From NCBI GenBank assembly GCA_035550595.1, contig DASZOV010000001.1:21049-85048 (forward strand): a DNA stretch of 64,000 bases. Direction: 5' to 3'. The notes beneath the pieces were generated by a model. The model made no database searches and had not been told where the DNA came from. It saw nothing but the letters and a program-made list of their open reading frames with translations. Numbering within the stretch: position 1 is the first letter of the stretch; each line of letters opens with the position of its first letter. Below are positions 42,863-52,541 of the stretch, one piece after another. Both the position numbers and the translations under genes were made by a program. This stretch comes from CALFMR01 sp035550595 (GTDB taxonomy: Bacteria; Acidobacteriota; Vicinamibacteria; Vicinamibacterales; SCN-69-37).

Positions 42863-43462
42863 CTATAGACCCTCTGGAAACACATACACCTGCGGCGTCA
42901 CGAGCGGCGTGCCGACTTCGAGCGTGATCTGGGCGTGCGCGCGGAGAACGATGGCGCGCGGATCGCCCGTGTGGGGTTTGCCATCGACGTAGGCGTGGAC
43001 GGGACCTTCGATGCCGGCAACGTTCGTGGAGCTGAGCGGTCTGCCCCAGATGTCGAAGAAGTTGCCGAGCGTATACGTGCGCGGATCGGGCGACTCCACG
43101 TGGATGATGCCCGTCGCGTCGTGCGTGTGCAGCCAGTAGATGCCGCGCGCGGCGCCGACGAAGCCGTTCTCCACGCGAAACGGCCGCACGAAGCCGATGG
43201 CGTACGGCACCGCGATCTGCCGGCCGTGATCGAAGATCGACAGGTGCGCGTGGATGTGCACCGCGAGCATCTCCTGCGACGATCCTTCGATGCCGTCGAC
43301 CGGCTGTCCGTTGCCCCCGCTCGGCGTGTCGCCGGGTTCGAACATGCCGGCGCCGATCTGCACGGCCTGCCGGATCGGCACGGACCGTGAGGGACGCTGC
43401 GCCGCGGCAACGGCGGCCGCGCACGTCGCGATCAAAACCACGGAGCTCCAGACACGCATCAT
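42863..43462 (-). CDS. Exported histidine-containing protein of unknown function
   Basis: 199 residues with a signal peptide (VWSSVVLIATCAAAVAAAQ). Two histidine groups stand out: MLAVHIHAHLSIFDHGRQIAVP and YWLHTHDATGIIHVESPD, followed by YTLGNFFDIWG. The pattern (His-rich strand, then HTHD-x-GIIHVE, then TLGxFFDxWG) occurs in exported proteins of several phyla and would suit metal binding, but no function is established that I can name. Two adjacent ATGs at 43462 and 43459 are possible starts. Confidence 0.65.
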   Translation of the reverse strand: MMRVWSSVVLIATCAAAVAAAQRPSRSVPIRQAVQIGAGMFEPGDTPSGGNGQPVDGIEGSSQEMLAVHIHAHLSIFDHGRQIAVPYAIGFVRPFRVENGFVGAARGIYWLHTHDATGIIHVESPDPRTYTLGNFFDIWGRPLSSTNVAGIEGPVHAYVDGKPHTGDPRAIVLRAHAQITLEVGTPLVTPQVYVFPEGL

Positions 43463-43486
43463 GGGTCACCTAGACGGATACGGGCC

Positions 43487-43583
43487 CGTCACGCGGGCCG
43501 GCACAGGGGCCGTCATTCGGGCCGGCACAGGGGCCGGCCCCTACAAGAAACACCGTGGCGGGCACGGGGCCCGCTTCTACGAC
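43487..43583. repeat. GGGCCGGCACAGGGGCCG tandem repeat with GGGGCCGGCCCC palindrome (family 4)
   Basis: The unit GGGCCGGCACAGGGGCCG occurs at 43495-43512 and 43519-43536. The second merges into the palindrome GGGGCCGGCCCC (43531-43542) followed by TACAAG. A diverged third unit runs to 43583, ending near the decarboxylase stop codon. Confidence 0.75.
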
Positions 43584-43598
43584 ATAGACACCGCGCGG

Positions 43599-45356
43599 CT
43601 ACGCATGGACCATCGACGCCGCTTCGCTCAGCACTTCGTCGCGCGCCGCGAGGACGCAGTCGAGCACGTGGCGCATGATCGCCGGCCGGATGTGCACGTT
43701 CATCGGAAACGCCTTCAACGCAAAGACGACGGCCTCGGGGTCGGTGGCGTCGCGATTGTATTCGGTGACGCGGAATCCCGTGCTGAAGCTGAGATACGGC
43801 GTGTGCAGCCCGTTCACCCGCCGGCCTTCGCGGAACCACGCCCACAGCCGATCGCCGATGGCCCGCGTCAGCCTGTTGTGGCGGATGAGCGCTTCCCGCG
43901 CGGACGGCTCGGTCAGCTCGCGCTCGAACTGCGCATTGCCGTCGACGTCCTCCGGATACACCCGAAACAACGTACACAACCCATCGTCCTCGCGATTGGC
44001 GCACGCGAAGTTCGGCGCCGTGTCGAGGATGTGCCGGAAGTACGTCTTCATCTCGAGGATGCCACCGAGAATCGCCTGGAATCCTTCGTAGCCGAGATAC
44101 TTCAACGTCGCCCAACCGGCGAGCGAACCCGTTGCCGGCCGAGAGACCTCGAGCGTGTAGTCGAGCGGATTGTAGGGAGATCGCGGCTGCAGATACGGCG
44201 ACTCGGGACGCCGCAGGATCGACTCGAATTCCTCTGCGTTCCGGTAGACGAACGCGCTGCTGCCGTACGGCGCCCAGCCGACCTTGTGGAAGTCCACGCC
44301 AACCGCGTCGGCATATCGGAGCGCGGACACCGCTGCCGTGAGCCGCCGGAGCGACTTCAGCACATTGTCCGAGAACCCGAGCGGATTGCTGTCGAAGTCA
44401 TAGCGCTGGAAGAACGTCCACGACCAGCCGACGACCGCGTCGCAGTAGAGCAACGCACGGCCGAAGCCCGGCGGATTCGGATAGCGATCGAGCAGCGCGC
44501 GCACGCGATCGGCGGGATCGAACGCGTTCGCATCCGTCGTGCCCATCGTGCAGACGACGGCCGCGACGGGAACGCGGCGGGCGGCGAAGTCACGGAGCAA
44601 CGTTTCGAGATGGCCGACGTCCATCGCGTTCGTGTCGACGTCGGTCCGCACGCGCACGATGTTGTCCATGCCGAGCCCGGTCCAGTCCGTGCTGTTCAGC
44701 ATCGTGTAGTGCGCCTGCTGCGAGCAGATGACTTTCGCGTCGGTCCGCACGCCGTGCGCACGTGAGTCCGGCAGCACGCGCGTGAGCGCGTACTTGACGG
44801 CGTAAGTCCAACAGCCGGATCCGCCGTACGTGTAGACACAGCCCGCCTTCGCCGCGTCCCAGCCGAAGACGTCAGCGAGCATGGCCGCGCTCTCGAGCTC
44901 GGCGCGATGGACGTTCCACGCGTACTCGCCTTCGAGGATGTTCAGCGAGTAGACCTGCGCCAGCATCGCCGCGAGAATCGACACCGTGTTCGGCTGCGGC
45001 ACGACGTTGCACATCGTGAGCGGGTGCCCCCAGTTCGGGCCACCTTCGAACAGACGCACGACGTCGCGCACCACGTCGGCGGCGCTGGCCATCTCGGGCG
45101 GCACGCGCGCAGTCTTCACTTGGTCGAAGTCGATGGCGAGCGCTGAGTTGCCGCCGAGATAGGCGGGACCGAGCGGCTCGGGCCGCAGATCGTCGACGAG
45201 GCGCACGGCCTGCCCGATGGCGAGCGCGAGCGGATCGGACCCGGATCGGCACGGCGAGGGAAACGCCGACAGCATGTCCGCGCGATAGCGCGCCCAGCGC
45301 GGCGCTTCCTCCGACGCGCGGCCGGCGTCGTCCCAATGGCGTTCGAGATCACTCAC
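43599..45356 (-). CDS. PLP-dependent group II decarboxylase
   Basis: 585 residues from a GTG at 45356 with GGAGG four bases upstream. The order typical of the glutamate/aromatic amino acid decarboxylase family is seen: NWGHPLTMCNVVPQPNTVSILAAML, WDAAKAGCVYTYGGSGCWTYAVKYAL, CSQQAHYTML (PLP-stacking His region), VAAVVCTMGTTDANAFDP, VVGWSW, and the PLP lysine in VGVDFHKVGWAPYGSSAFVY. It removes the carboxyl group of an amino acid or related substrate; which one cannot be told. The ~580-residue size is on the long side for bacterial members. Confidence 0.9.
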   Translation of the reverse strand: MSDLERHWDDAGRASEEAPRWARYRADMLSAFPSPCRSGSDPLALAIGQAVRLVDDLRPEPLGPAYLGGNSALAIDFDQVKTARVPPEMASAADVVRDVVRLFEGGPNWGHPLTMCNVVPQPNTVSILAAMLAQVYSLNILEGEYAWNVHRAELESAAMLADVFGWDAAKAGCVYTYGGSGCWTYAVKYALTRVLPDSRAHGVRTDAKVICSQQAHYTMLNSTDWTGLGMDNIVRVRTDVDTNAMDVGHLETLLRDFAARRVPVAAVVCTMGTTDANAFDPADRVRALLDRYPNPPGFGRALLYCDAVVGWSWTFFQRYDFDSNPLGFSDNVLKSLRRLTAAVSALRYADAVGVDFHKVGWAPYGSSAFVYRNAEEFESILRRPESPYLQPRSPYNPLDYTLEVSRPATGSLAGWATLKYLGYEGFQAILGGILEMKTYFRHILDTAPNFACANREDDGLCTLFRVYPEDVDGNAQFERELTEPSAREALIRHNRLTRAIGDRLWAWFREGRRVNGLHTPYLSFSTGFRVTEYNRDATDPEAVVFALKAFPMNVHIRPAIMRHVLDCVLAARDEVLSEAASMVHA

Positions 45357-45369
45357 AGGGCCTCCTGGG

Positions 45370-45427
45370 GAGCAGGGAGACGACAGGAAACAGGGAACAG
45401 GCGACAAGGAACAGGGAAACAGGCGAT
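45370..45427. repeat. Purine-rich ACAGGGAACAGGCGA repeat
   Basis: Units such as ACAGGAAACAGGGAACAGGC and AAGGAACAGGGAAACAGGCG stand in tandem between the divergent decarboxylase and alpha-galactosidase genes. A fragment in the opposite orientation occurs near 61.53 kb. Confidence 0.6.
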
Positions 45428-45491
45428 GTCCGTGACAAGGATACGCGCCCTGGAGCGTGGTGTGATCTATTCTTCCCCCGGGAGATTGCCC

Positions 45492-46673
45492 ATGCTCACG
45501 CTTCGCCGTGCCGTTCTTGCCGGATTCATCGTGCTCGCGCTCGCCTCGGTGAGCCGGCTACAAGCCGCCGACAGCCTCGCGCCGACGCCGCCGATGGGCT
45601 GGAACAGTTGGAACAAGTTCGGCTGCAACGTGAGCGAGCAGCTCATCGAGCAAGCCGCCGACGCGATGGTCGCGAGCGGCATGAAAGACGCCGGTTATCA
45701 GTACGTCGTCATCGACGACTGCTGGCAGGTCAGCCGGGACGCGGACGGACGGATCGTCGCCGACGCTGAGCGGTTTCCGCACGGCATGAAGGCCGTCGCC
45801 GATTACGTCCATGCGAAGGGACTGAAGTTCGGGTTGTACTCGGATGCCGGCACCGGCACGTGTCAGAAACGGCCGGGCAGCAAGGACCACGAAGTCATCG
45901 ACGCGAAGACGTACGCCTCCTGGGGCGTCGACTATCTGAAATACGACTGGTGCAACACGACGGGACAGGACACACGCGACGCGTATGCGCGCATGAGCCG
46001 CGCGCTCGCCACGAGCGGACGGCCCATCGTGTTCAGCATCTGCGAATGGGGATCGACCCGGCCGTGGCTCTGGGCGCCGGGCATCGGGCAGTTGTGGCGC
46101 ACGACGGGCGACATCCGCGACTGCTGGGATTGCGGCAACCCGGCGCGCGGAGGCGGCGTGGTGCACATCATCGATCTCGTGGCGGATCTCTATCCGTACG
46201 CCGGCCCGGGACATTGGAACGATCCCGACATGCTCGAGATCGGCAACGGCGGCCTCACCGTCGCCGAGGAGCGCGCGCACTTCAGCTTCTGGGCACTCTT
46301 CGCCGCGCCGCTCATGGCGGGCAACGATCTCTCCGCGATGACGCCCGAAACGCGAGACATCCTCACCAACCGCGAGGTCATCGCGGTCGATCAGGATCCA
46401 CTCGGCATGCAGGGACGCAAAGTGTGGAACAACGGCCCGCAGGAAGTCTGGATGAAGCCGCTCGCCGACGGCTCACGCGCCGTCATCCTCTTCAATCGCG
46501 GCACCGAGGCCAGCGACATCACCGTCAACTGGGCCGACATCGGCCTGTTCCCCGGCGGTCAGGCCACGGTGCGTGATCTCTGGACGAAGACCGACGCCGG
46601 CGTCGTCAGCGATCACTACAGCACGCACGTCGGTCCGCACGACGTCGCGATGCTGCGAGTGATGCCGAAGTAG
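45492..46673 (+). CDS. Exported alpha-galactosidase, glycoside hydrolase family 27
   Basis: 393 residues with a signal peptide (LAGFIVLALASVSRLQAA). TPPMGWNSWNKFGC opens the GH27 barrel; YVVIDDCWQ and GLKFGLYSDAGTGTC follow. The nucleophile is D152 in YLKYDWCN and the acid/base D207 in LWRTTGDIRD. PGHWNDPDMLEIGNGGLT and APLMAGNDL are also canonical, and a C-terminal beta domain ends the protein. It releases alpha-linked galactose outside the cytoplasm. ATG with GGGAG seven bases upstream; the frame continues upstream into a repeat and is not coding there. Confidence 0.94.
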   Translation: MLTLRRAVLAGFIVLALASVSRLQAADSLAPTPPMGWNSWNKFGCNVSEQLIEQAADAMVASGMKDAGYQYVVIDDCWQVSRDADGRIVADAERFPHGMKAVADYVHAKGLKFGLYSDAGTGTCQKRPGSKDHEVIDAKTYASWGVDYLKYDWCNTTGQDTRDAYARMSRALATSGRPIVFSICEWGSTRPWLWAPGIGQLWRTTGDIRDCWDCGNPARGGGVVHIIDLVADLYPYAGPGHWNDPDMLEIGNGGLTVAEERAHFSFWALFAAPLMAGNDLSAMTPETRDILTNREVIAVDQDPLGMQGRKVWNNGPQEVWMKPLADGSRAVILFNRGTEASDITVNWADIGLFPGGQATVRDLWTKTDAGVVSDHYSTHVGPHDVAMLRVMPK

Positions 46674-46712
46674 GGGAAGAAGGGGAAGAACGGCGGCGCC
46701 CCTCGCCACGCT

Positions 46713-46737
46713 CGCAGAGTCATCTTCTTTGCAGCAG
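46713..46737. repeat. Fragment of hairpin repeat family 2
   Basis: GAGTCATCTTCTTTGCA, the left border of family 2, overlaps the last codons and stop of the marC-like gene on the minus strand. Confidence 0.5.
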
Positions 46738-47304
46738 CACATTCACTCCGTCGATGAACATCTGGACCGCGACCATCACGAGGACCATGCCCATCAGCCG
46801 TTCCATGGCGACGAGGCCGCGTTCGCGCAGGACGCGGTAGAAGAACGTCGACGCCAGCAGGATCGCACCCGAGATCGCCCAGGCGATCGTGACCGCGGCG
46901 AGGAGCGCGCCGGTCGATGACGTCGTGCCCTCGAGGAGGAGCAACGCGGCGAGCGTGGAGGGACCGGCGAGCAGAGGGATCGCGAGCGGCACGAGGAACG
47001 GCTCGCCTTCGATGGGCTCGCCGATGAGGCCGTCGCCGGGAAAGATCATCCGCAGCGCAATCAGGAACAGCACGATGCCGCCGGCGATGCTGATCGTCTC
47101 GGGCTGCAGGTGCAGATAGTGCGTCACCGGCGAGCCGGCGAACAGGAACACGAGCAATACGAGATACGCGAGGCCGATCTCGCGCGCGAGCACGAACCGC
47201 CGCCGCTCGGGCGGCACGGCGCGCAGCACCGAGAGGAACAGCGGCACGTTCCCCAGCGGGTCCATGATCAGAAACAGCGTGACGACGGCCGAGACGAGAT
47301 CCAT
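46720..47304 (-). CDS. MarC-family integral membrane protein
   Basis: 194 residues with six helices. VVTLFLIMDPLGNVPLFLSVL is the family signature at the start, followed by FAGSPVTHYLHLQPETISIAGGIVLFLIALRMI, VPLAIPLLAGPSTLAALLL, and AMERLMGMVLVMVAVQMFIDG. MarC/YhgN proteins are inner-membrane proteins of unclear transport role. The final residues (LLQRR) and stop are supplied by a repeat-family fragment. Confidence 0.9.
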   Translation of the reverse strand: MDLVSAVVTLFLIMDPLGNVPLFLSVLRAVPPERRRFVLAREIGLAYLVLLVFLFAGSPVTHYLHLQPETISIAGGIVLFLIALRMIFPGDGLIGEPIEGEPFLVPLAIPLLAGPSTLAALLLLEGTTSSTGALLAAVTIAWAISGAILLASTFFYRVLRERGLVAMERLMGMVLVMVAVQMFIDGVNVLLQRR

Positions 47305-47374
47305 CGTAGAAGGACGCGGGACGAACGGTCGCGCGTCCTGAGCGATCGTAACAGCGGAACAGACGCCGCGCGTG

Positions 47375-49138
47375 CTATCGCGCGGACGGCACGAACCGCG
47401 CCATGACGACCTGGCGCATCAGGTCCGGCGGCAACAGGCCCTGCGCCAGGATGAAATCGTGGAACGTCTGCTGGTTGAATCGTGGGCCGAGGGCGGCCTC
47501 GACGTCGTGACGCAAGGCGACGAGCTGGGTGTAGCCATAGAAGTAGCTCGCGGCCTGGCCGGGTGAGCGGTAGGTGAAGCGCTCCACTTCCTCCTGCGCG
47601 AACGCGTGCGAGAGCACGACGTCGTTCTCGAGCACGCGGTAGGCATCGGACGGCTGAATGCGACCGGCCTGCAGCTCGGGATCGATAACCGCGCGCGCGG
47701 CGCGCAACAACCGATAGTCGAGCGAGACCAGTTGTCCCTCGAGCGGCATGTACGGCTCGATCAGATACTCGGCGTACAGGCCCCAACCTTCGACGTTGAC
47801 GCTGTTGAACGCGTAGCGCACGCGCGCGAACGACACGCCGTGCTCGAGCATCGAGTCGAACTGCAGTTCGTGACCGGGACGCGCTTCGTGGGCGGTGAGC
47901 GTCCAGGCCGCAGCGTCGAAGGTGAAGTCGTCGTACTGTTCGGGGTGTCCGCCGGCGGTGGTGGCCGGGATGTTCAAGGGCAGCACGAACTCGCCCTGCT
48001 GCCCGGTGTTGTGCACGAACGGTGGCGGCACCATGTGCGGCGCCGGCTGTTGCGCGCTCTCGGCGGCCGTGCCGATCCTGATGCGCGCGGGCCGTTCGGG
48101 CAACGAGACGATGTGCCGCTCGCGAATGATGTCCTCGATCTGTTTCAGCCGCGCCTGGTAGAGCGGGAGGATCGCGTCGCCGACGATCTGTTCCTTCTTG
48201 AGCGCGCGTATGACGTCGCGGTAGTCGCTCGACGGCAGGTGCCTCGCGGCGGCAATCTTCGCGGCGATGGGCTGCATCTCCGCCTGCAGGTCGTCGAACG
48301 CCTGATGGGCCATCGCGGCCAGTCGGTCCGGCGGCAGGTCGACGCCGACCTGTTCGAGGTTCAGCGCGTACTCCTCGGGCGGCAGACGGAAATCCGTTCG
48401 CGCCTTGGGCAGCACGGCGGTCTTCAACCAAGCATTGTAAGAATCGAGTTGAGTTTTGATCGTCGCGAGTGGCTCCTGCCACCCGGTCAGTCCGTACTTC
48501 GTGAATCGTGCGGCCAGGTCGTCCACGTACAAGGGATCGCGCACCAACTCCGTTTCCATTTCGCCGCGCGCCGGATACACGACGCCGGGGACCGCCATCT
48601 GCTCCGTCGTCCGCTCCCTGAAAATGTCGACGATGGGCCGGTATCCAGGTTCCAGCCCCGCATACTTGCGAAGGCGCGCGACGGCGGCCGGCCGCCGATC
48701 GGCGGACGCCTGATCGTCGAGCAATCCCTGGAGGCCGCTGAACACGAATTCGCTGGCGTCGAGGAAGGAGACGTCGTGCGCGCGTGAGACGTCCTGCCGC
48801 CGGAACCGCAGATCGACGGCATGAATGAGGATCGCGAGGTCTTCGGCGACTTCCGGCGGCTGCGGTTCGGCCGCCGCCCGCCGGAACTCGGCGAGCACGG
48901 CTTCGGTTTCGTGGCGCGCCGCGTCTTCATCGGCTCTGGTCGGCTGCGATGCATCGGCGTCATACTGACTCAGGCCCGCGGCGGTGCCGGCCTCCGGCTG
49001 GTGCTTCATGGTGATCGCGAGCAGCTCGTTCGCGTAGCGGTTGCTCGTGGCCACCCAATCGTTTGCGGGGGACTGCGCGCGACCTGGAAGAACGACCAGC
49101 GCAGCGACGATCGCCAAACAGAGGACGAGACGGGTCAC
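47375..49138 (-). CDS. Exported DUF885 (putative metallopeptidase-like) protein
   Basis: 587 residues from a GTG at 49138 with GGAGG seven bases upstream, beginning a signal peptide (VLCLAIVAALVVLPGRAQ). DUF885 hallmarks: LTAHEARPGHELQFDSML (the HExxxGH zinc-site motif, about residue 417), VEGWGLYAEYLIEP and AASYFYGYTQLVALR. A long N-terminal helical region precedes them. The fold resembles M2/M3-type peptidases, and members are thought to be exported peptidases; the substrate is unknown. The extra 52 codons upstream are poor and have no RBS. Confidence 0.88.
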   Translation of the reverse strand: MTRLVLCLAIVAALVVLPGRAQSPANDWVATSNRYANELLAITMKHQPEAGTAAGLSQYDADASQPTRADEDAARHETEAVLAEFRRAAAEPQPPEVAEDLAILIHAVDLRFRRQDVSRAHDVSFLDASEFVFSGLQGLLDDQASADRRPAAVARLRKYAGLEPGYRPIVDIFRERTTEQMAVPGVVYPARGEMETELVRDPLYVDDLAARFTKYGLTGWQEPLATIKTQLDSYNAWLKTAVLPKARTDFRLPPEEYALNLEQVGVDLPPDRLAAMAHQAFDDLQAEMQPIAAKIAAARHLPSSDYRDVIRALKKEQIVGDAILPLYQARLKQIEDIIRERHIVSLPERPARIRIGTAAESAQQPAPHMVPPPFVHNTGQQGEFVLPLNIPATTAGGHPEQYDDFTFDAAAWTLTAHEARPGHELQFDSMLEHGVSFARVRYAFNSVNVEGWGLYAEYLIEPYMPLEGQLVSLDYRLLRAARAVIDPELQAGRIQPSDAYRVLENDVVLSHAFAQEEVERFTYRSPGQAASYFYGYTQLVALRHDVEAALGPRFNQQTFHDFILAQGLLPPDLMRQVVMARFVPSAR

Positions 49139-49348
49139 GACGACCTCCAGGATCCTCGCGGATCGGCCCCGGTTCGAACGCCACCGGGCGGCTGTCTTAC
49201 TGGAACGGACGCGTGAGTATGACATGGAGCGCCTGGCGAGAAGTGCATTACCATGACGCCCTGTGTCGGTCACCGATCCTCCCGTCGGACGCACCGTCTC
49301 TCATTGCTGCATCCTTCAAACACGGGCTCCTCGTCTTCCGTGCAGTGA

Positions 49349-51943
49349 ATGGCCTCGCCACTGACCGCGGGCACCCAGCTCGGTCCGTACACCATCGTCG
49401 CGCCTCTCGGTGCCGGCGGCATGGGCCAGGTCTATCGCGCGACGGACACGCGGCTGGACCGGACGGTTGCCATCAAGGTTTCACAGGCGCAGTTCACCGA
49501 GCGCTTCGAGCGTGAAGCGCGCGCGGTCGCCGCACTCAATCATCCGAACATCTGCCAGCTCTACGACGTCGGCCCGAACTACCTCGTCATGGAGTTCATC
49601 GACGGATCGCCCGTCGCGCCGGTGGACACGCCGCGCAAGTTGCTCGATCTCGCCGCCCAGATCGCCGACGGCCTGGCGGCCGCGCACGCCGCGGGCATCG
49701 TCCATCGCGACCTCAAGCCCGACAACGTCCTCGTCACGCGCGACGGGCGGGCGAAGATCCTGGACTTCGGCCTCGCGAAGGCGACCGTGGCGCCGGCCGA
49801 CGACGCGACGCGGACCGCCGGCCTCACGGATCCCGGCACCGCGATCGGCACGGTCAACTACATGAGCCCGGAGCAGGCGCGCGGCGACACGAATCTGTCG
49901 GTGCAGTCCGATCAGTTTTCGTTCGGGCTCGTCCTGTACGAGCTGGCGAGCGGCACGCGCGCTTTCCAACGCGCGAGCGCGGCTGAAACGCTGACGGCGA
50001 TCATCCGCGAGGACGCCGAGCCGCTGCCCGCGACGACGCCGGCGCCGCTGCGGTGGATCGTCGAGCGGCTGCTCGCGAAAGATCCAGCCGAACGCTACGA
50101 GTCGACGCGCGATCTCCATCGTGAGCTGCGCCAGGTCCGCGACCGTTTGTCTCAGACCGCGAGCGATGCGACGAAGATCGTGCGCACGGAGCCGACACGC
50201 CGCCCGCGTTGGCTGCTGCTGGTCGTGGGTGTTGCCGGTCTCGCCGCGGGTGGCCTGTTGACGCTCGCGCTGCTGCCGCCGGCCCCGCCCGATCTAGCCG
50301 CGTTCACCTTCACACCGATCTCCCGCCAGGATGCCACCGAGGTTTCACCTGCCTGGGCGCCTGACGGCAAGAGCCTCGCCTTCATCACGGTCGTACATGG
50401 TGTCGGACAGGTCTTCACCAAGGCGCTCGGCTCGCCGGACGTCGCGCAGATTACGCACGGCTCGACCGATTGCCGGGCGCCCTTCTGGTCACCGGATGGC
50501 GCCACGATCTACTACACATCGGACGAGGGACTCTGGTCCATGCCAGCGTCGGGCGGGACGCCCAGTCTCGTGCTGGAGCACGCCGACGAGGCCACGATGG
50601 GACCCGACGGCAAGACGGTCGCGTTCGTTCGCGGCGGCATGCTGTGGGTGGGCGGCCTCGGCGACACGACGCCTCCGCGCGAGTTCGGAGTCGCTCCGTT
50701 TTCGAACGCCGGGGTGGGTTCCCCTCGGTTCTCTCCAGACGGCTCGAAGCTCGCGGTGCTCGCCGGAAGCGGCAGCGCGCTGTGGATCCTGCCCTACCCG
50801 ACTGGCACGCCGCGGAAGATCGATCTGGATTTGGCGGTGGGGATGGCTTGGCTTCCGGATAATCGGCACGTCCTGATCGACCAGTGGACGACGGCTCTCG
50901 GAAGCACGTTGTCGTTACTCGACGCGACGACGAGTTCGCGGCGCGTGATACTCAAGACGCCTGACTCCATCGGGGCCCTTTCCGTCTCGCCGGACGGAAC
51001 GCGAATCGCCTATGAAAAGGGCTCGACCGAATGGGACGTCCTGGACGTGTCGCTGCGGACGCTGGCGGCGCGCACGTTGATGGCCGGCAGCGGCGTGCTC
51101 TATTGGCTGCCGGACTGGGCGCCGGCCGGCACGCACTATCTGGTCCTCACCAACCGCTCCGGGAGCATGTCGCTCGACGACGTGTCGACGGCGGAAGGTG
51201 GGTTCTCGCGACAGCTCGTCTCGGAGAGCCAGGACACGTTCCCCGGCCCGGCGAAGTGGTCGCCGGATGGATCCCGGTTCACGTTTGTCGCCCAGCAGCG
51301 CAAGAGCGGGACGTTTCCGCTTCTCCTCTCGAATGCGTCAGGCGACCACCCGATTGTCCTGGACCCCGACGTCGGCGGCAGCAATGCCGCGCTCGGTGTC
51401 GCCTGGTCGCCCGACAGCCAATGGGTGGCCTACGTATCGACCGCCGCGGGCAAGGCCGAGCTACTCAAACGCCGTCCGAACGCCGGCGCGCGGCCCGTTG
51501 TTCTCGCGAATCTCGAGATGCCCACGCGAGCGATTCAGATTCCCGTCCCACAATGGTCGCCGGCCGGCGACTGGATCGCCTACCCGACGAGCAAAGGGCT
51601 GTTGTTCTTTTCGCCCGATGGCCAGACGACACGAGTGCTGACGCCGCTGGTGTTCCAGGTCTACGGCTTCTCGCGCGATGGCGGGCAGGTCATCGGCGTC
51701 GTCCGGAACACGACGGGCGAAGGGCCGCAGTGGCAGCTCCATGACGTGGACGTGAAGACCGGTGCCGACACCCTCCGCGGGCCGATCGACCTTCCAGCGT
51801 CCGCCGGCGCGCTGGCCGGCTTCAGCCTGCACCCTGACGGCACGCACTTTCTGACGTCGATGGCCAAGTGGCCGAACGACATCTGGATGATGGAAGGCTT
51901 CGACCAACCGACATCCGCGGTCGGCCGGCTGTTCCGCCGCTAG
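49349..51943 (+). CDS. Membrane Ser/Thr protein kinase with C-terminal TolB-like propeller
   Basis: 864 residues. Kinase domain 14-265: [11 protein letters not shown] glycine loop, K43 (VAIKV), HRDLKPDN (D121), DFG 139-141, MSPEQARG activation segment. A transmembrane helix ([22 protein letters not shown], about 285-307) separates it from an extracytoplasmic six- or seven-bladed propeller of PD40/TolB repeats ([51 protein letters not shown]). The kinase should sense something through the propeller and phosphorylate cytoplasmic targets. Such kinases are expanded in Acidobacteriota. Short aC region compared with typical PknB-like proteins. Confidence 0.94.
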   Translation: MASPLTAGTQLGPYTIVAPLGAGGMGQVYRATDTRLDRTVAIKVSQAQFTERFEREARAVAALNHPNICQLYDVGPNYLVMEFIDGSPVAPVDTPRKLLDLAAQIADGLAAAHAAGIVHRDLKPDNVLVTRDGRAKILDFGLAKATVAPADDATRTAGLTDPGTAIGTVNYMSPEQARGDTNLSVQSDQFSFGLVLYELASGTRAFQRASAAETLTAIIREDAEPLPATTPAPLRWIVERLLAKDPAERYESTRDLHRELRQVRDRLSQTASDATKIVRTEPTRRPRWLLLVVGVAGLAAGGLLTLALLPPAPPDLAAFTFTPISRQDATEVSPAWAPDGKSLAFITVVHGVGQVFTKALGSPDVAQITHGSTDCRAPFWSPDGATIYYTSDEGLWSMPASGGTPSLVLEHADEATMGPDGKTVAFVRGGMLWVGGLGDTTPPREFGVAPFSNAGVGSPRFSPDGSKLAVLAGSGSALWILPYPTGTPRKIDLDLAVGMAWLPDNRHVLIDQWTTALGSTLSLLDATTSSRRVILKTPDSIGALSVSPDGTRIAYEKGSTEWDVLDVSLRTLAARTLMAGSGVLYWLPDWAPAGTHYLVLTNRSGSMSLDDVSTAEGGFSRQLVSESQDTFPGPAKWSPDGSRFTFVAQQRKSGTFPLLLSNASGDHPIVLDPDVGGSNAALGVAWSPDSQWVAYVSTAAGKAELLKRRPNAGARPVVLANLEMPTRAIQIPVPQWSPAGDWIAYPTSKGLLFFSPDGQTTRVLTPLVFQVYGFSRDGGQVIGVVRNTTGEGPQWQLHDVDVKTGADTLRGPIDLPASAGALAGFSLHPDGTHFLTSMAKWPNDIWMMEGFDQPTSAVGRLFRR

Positions 51944-52326
51944 CTCCTCGGCGTGCGCGCGGCACGCCCCGGTGCCACGCGCGGGCGATTCCTGCGCTCG
52001 CGGCGCGCCGACACATACCGCCAACCCATCCGCACGAGATCGGGCAGCGCGTCCGGGTGCACGCGGTCGAGGCGCACGAGCACGCTGGGATAGCCAAGGT
52101 AGTGATCGGTCACGTAGTAAGTCGCCGGATCCTCGGCGATGAGCGCATCCCGCGACTCGTACGACGTCCGCACCACGAGCGAGTTCGGTTCGGACGACGA
52201 GTGGCTGGCCACGCACACGAACATCTGTCCGTTCACCTTGAGCGCGGGCGCCCCGTACATCGTCCCGGCCACGGCGCCCGGCAAGGCAAGTCCAACACGG
52301 CGCACGTCGTCGAAATCAACGGCCAT
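51940..52326 (-). CDS. MmcQ/YjbR-like protein
   Basis: 128 residues. [32 protein letters not shown], then [20 protein letters not shown] and [14 protein letters not shown] match the YjbR/CyaY-like fold, a small family of unknown or possible DNA-binding role. Convergent with the kinase gene, overlapping it by 4 bp at the stop codons. The tail after residue 112 is Arg-rich. Confidence 0.8.
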   Translation of the reverse strand: MAVDFDDVRRVGLALPGAVAGTMYGAPALKVNGQMFVCVASHSSSEPNSLVVRTSYESRDALIAEDPATYYVTDHYLGYPSVLVRLDRVHPDALPDLVRMGWRYVSARRERRNRPRVAPGRAARTPRS

Positions 52327-52352
52327 TCGCGAATTATCGCTCCGCGCGCGAG

Positions 52353-52516
52353 CCTGTCATCTTCTTTGCAATGCGCTGGGGCCCCACCCCCAGCGCTACG
52401 GCGCTTCGCCGCCCTCGCTGCGCTCGCGTGCCATCTTCTTTGCAATGCGTTGGGGCCCCACCCCCAACGCTACGCGCTTCGCGCCCTCGCTCCCGCTCGG
52501 GGCTCGCGGTGTCATC
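52353..52516. repeat. Hairpin repeat family 2, two tandem copies
   Basis: Each copy reads TCATCTTCTTTGCAATGCG, then a 9-bp stem around CCCCAC, then a GCGCTTCG...CCCTCGC segment. Stems: GCGCTGGGG / CCCCAGCGC (52373-52396) and GCGTTGGGG / CCCCAACGC (52447-52470), differing by a compensatory pair. It ends at the padR promoter. Confidence 0.85.
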
Positions 52517-52518
52517 GT

Positions 52519-52531
52519 TATATGCTATACA
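52519..52531 (+). promoter_or_regulatory. Possible padR -10/operator region
   Basis: TATA-TGC-TATA (52519-52529) is a small palindrome overlapping TATACA (52526-52531), a possible -10 element, 11-16 bases before the padR ATG. PadR self-repression at such a site is an inference. Confidence 0.3.
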
Positions 52532-52541
52532 AACACGAATC

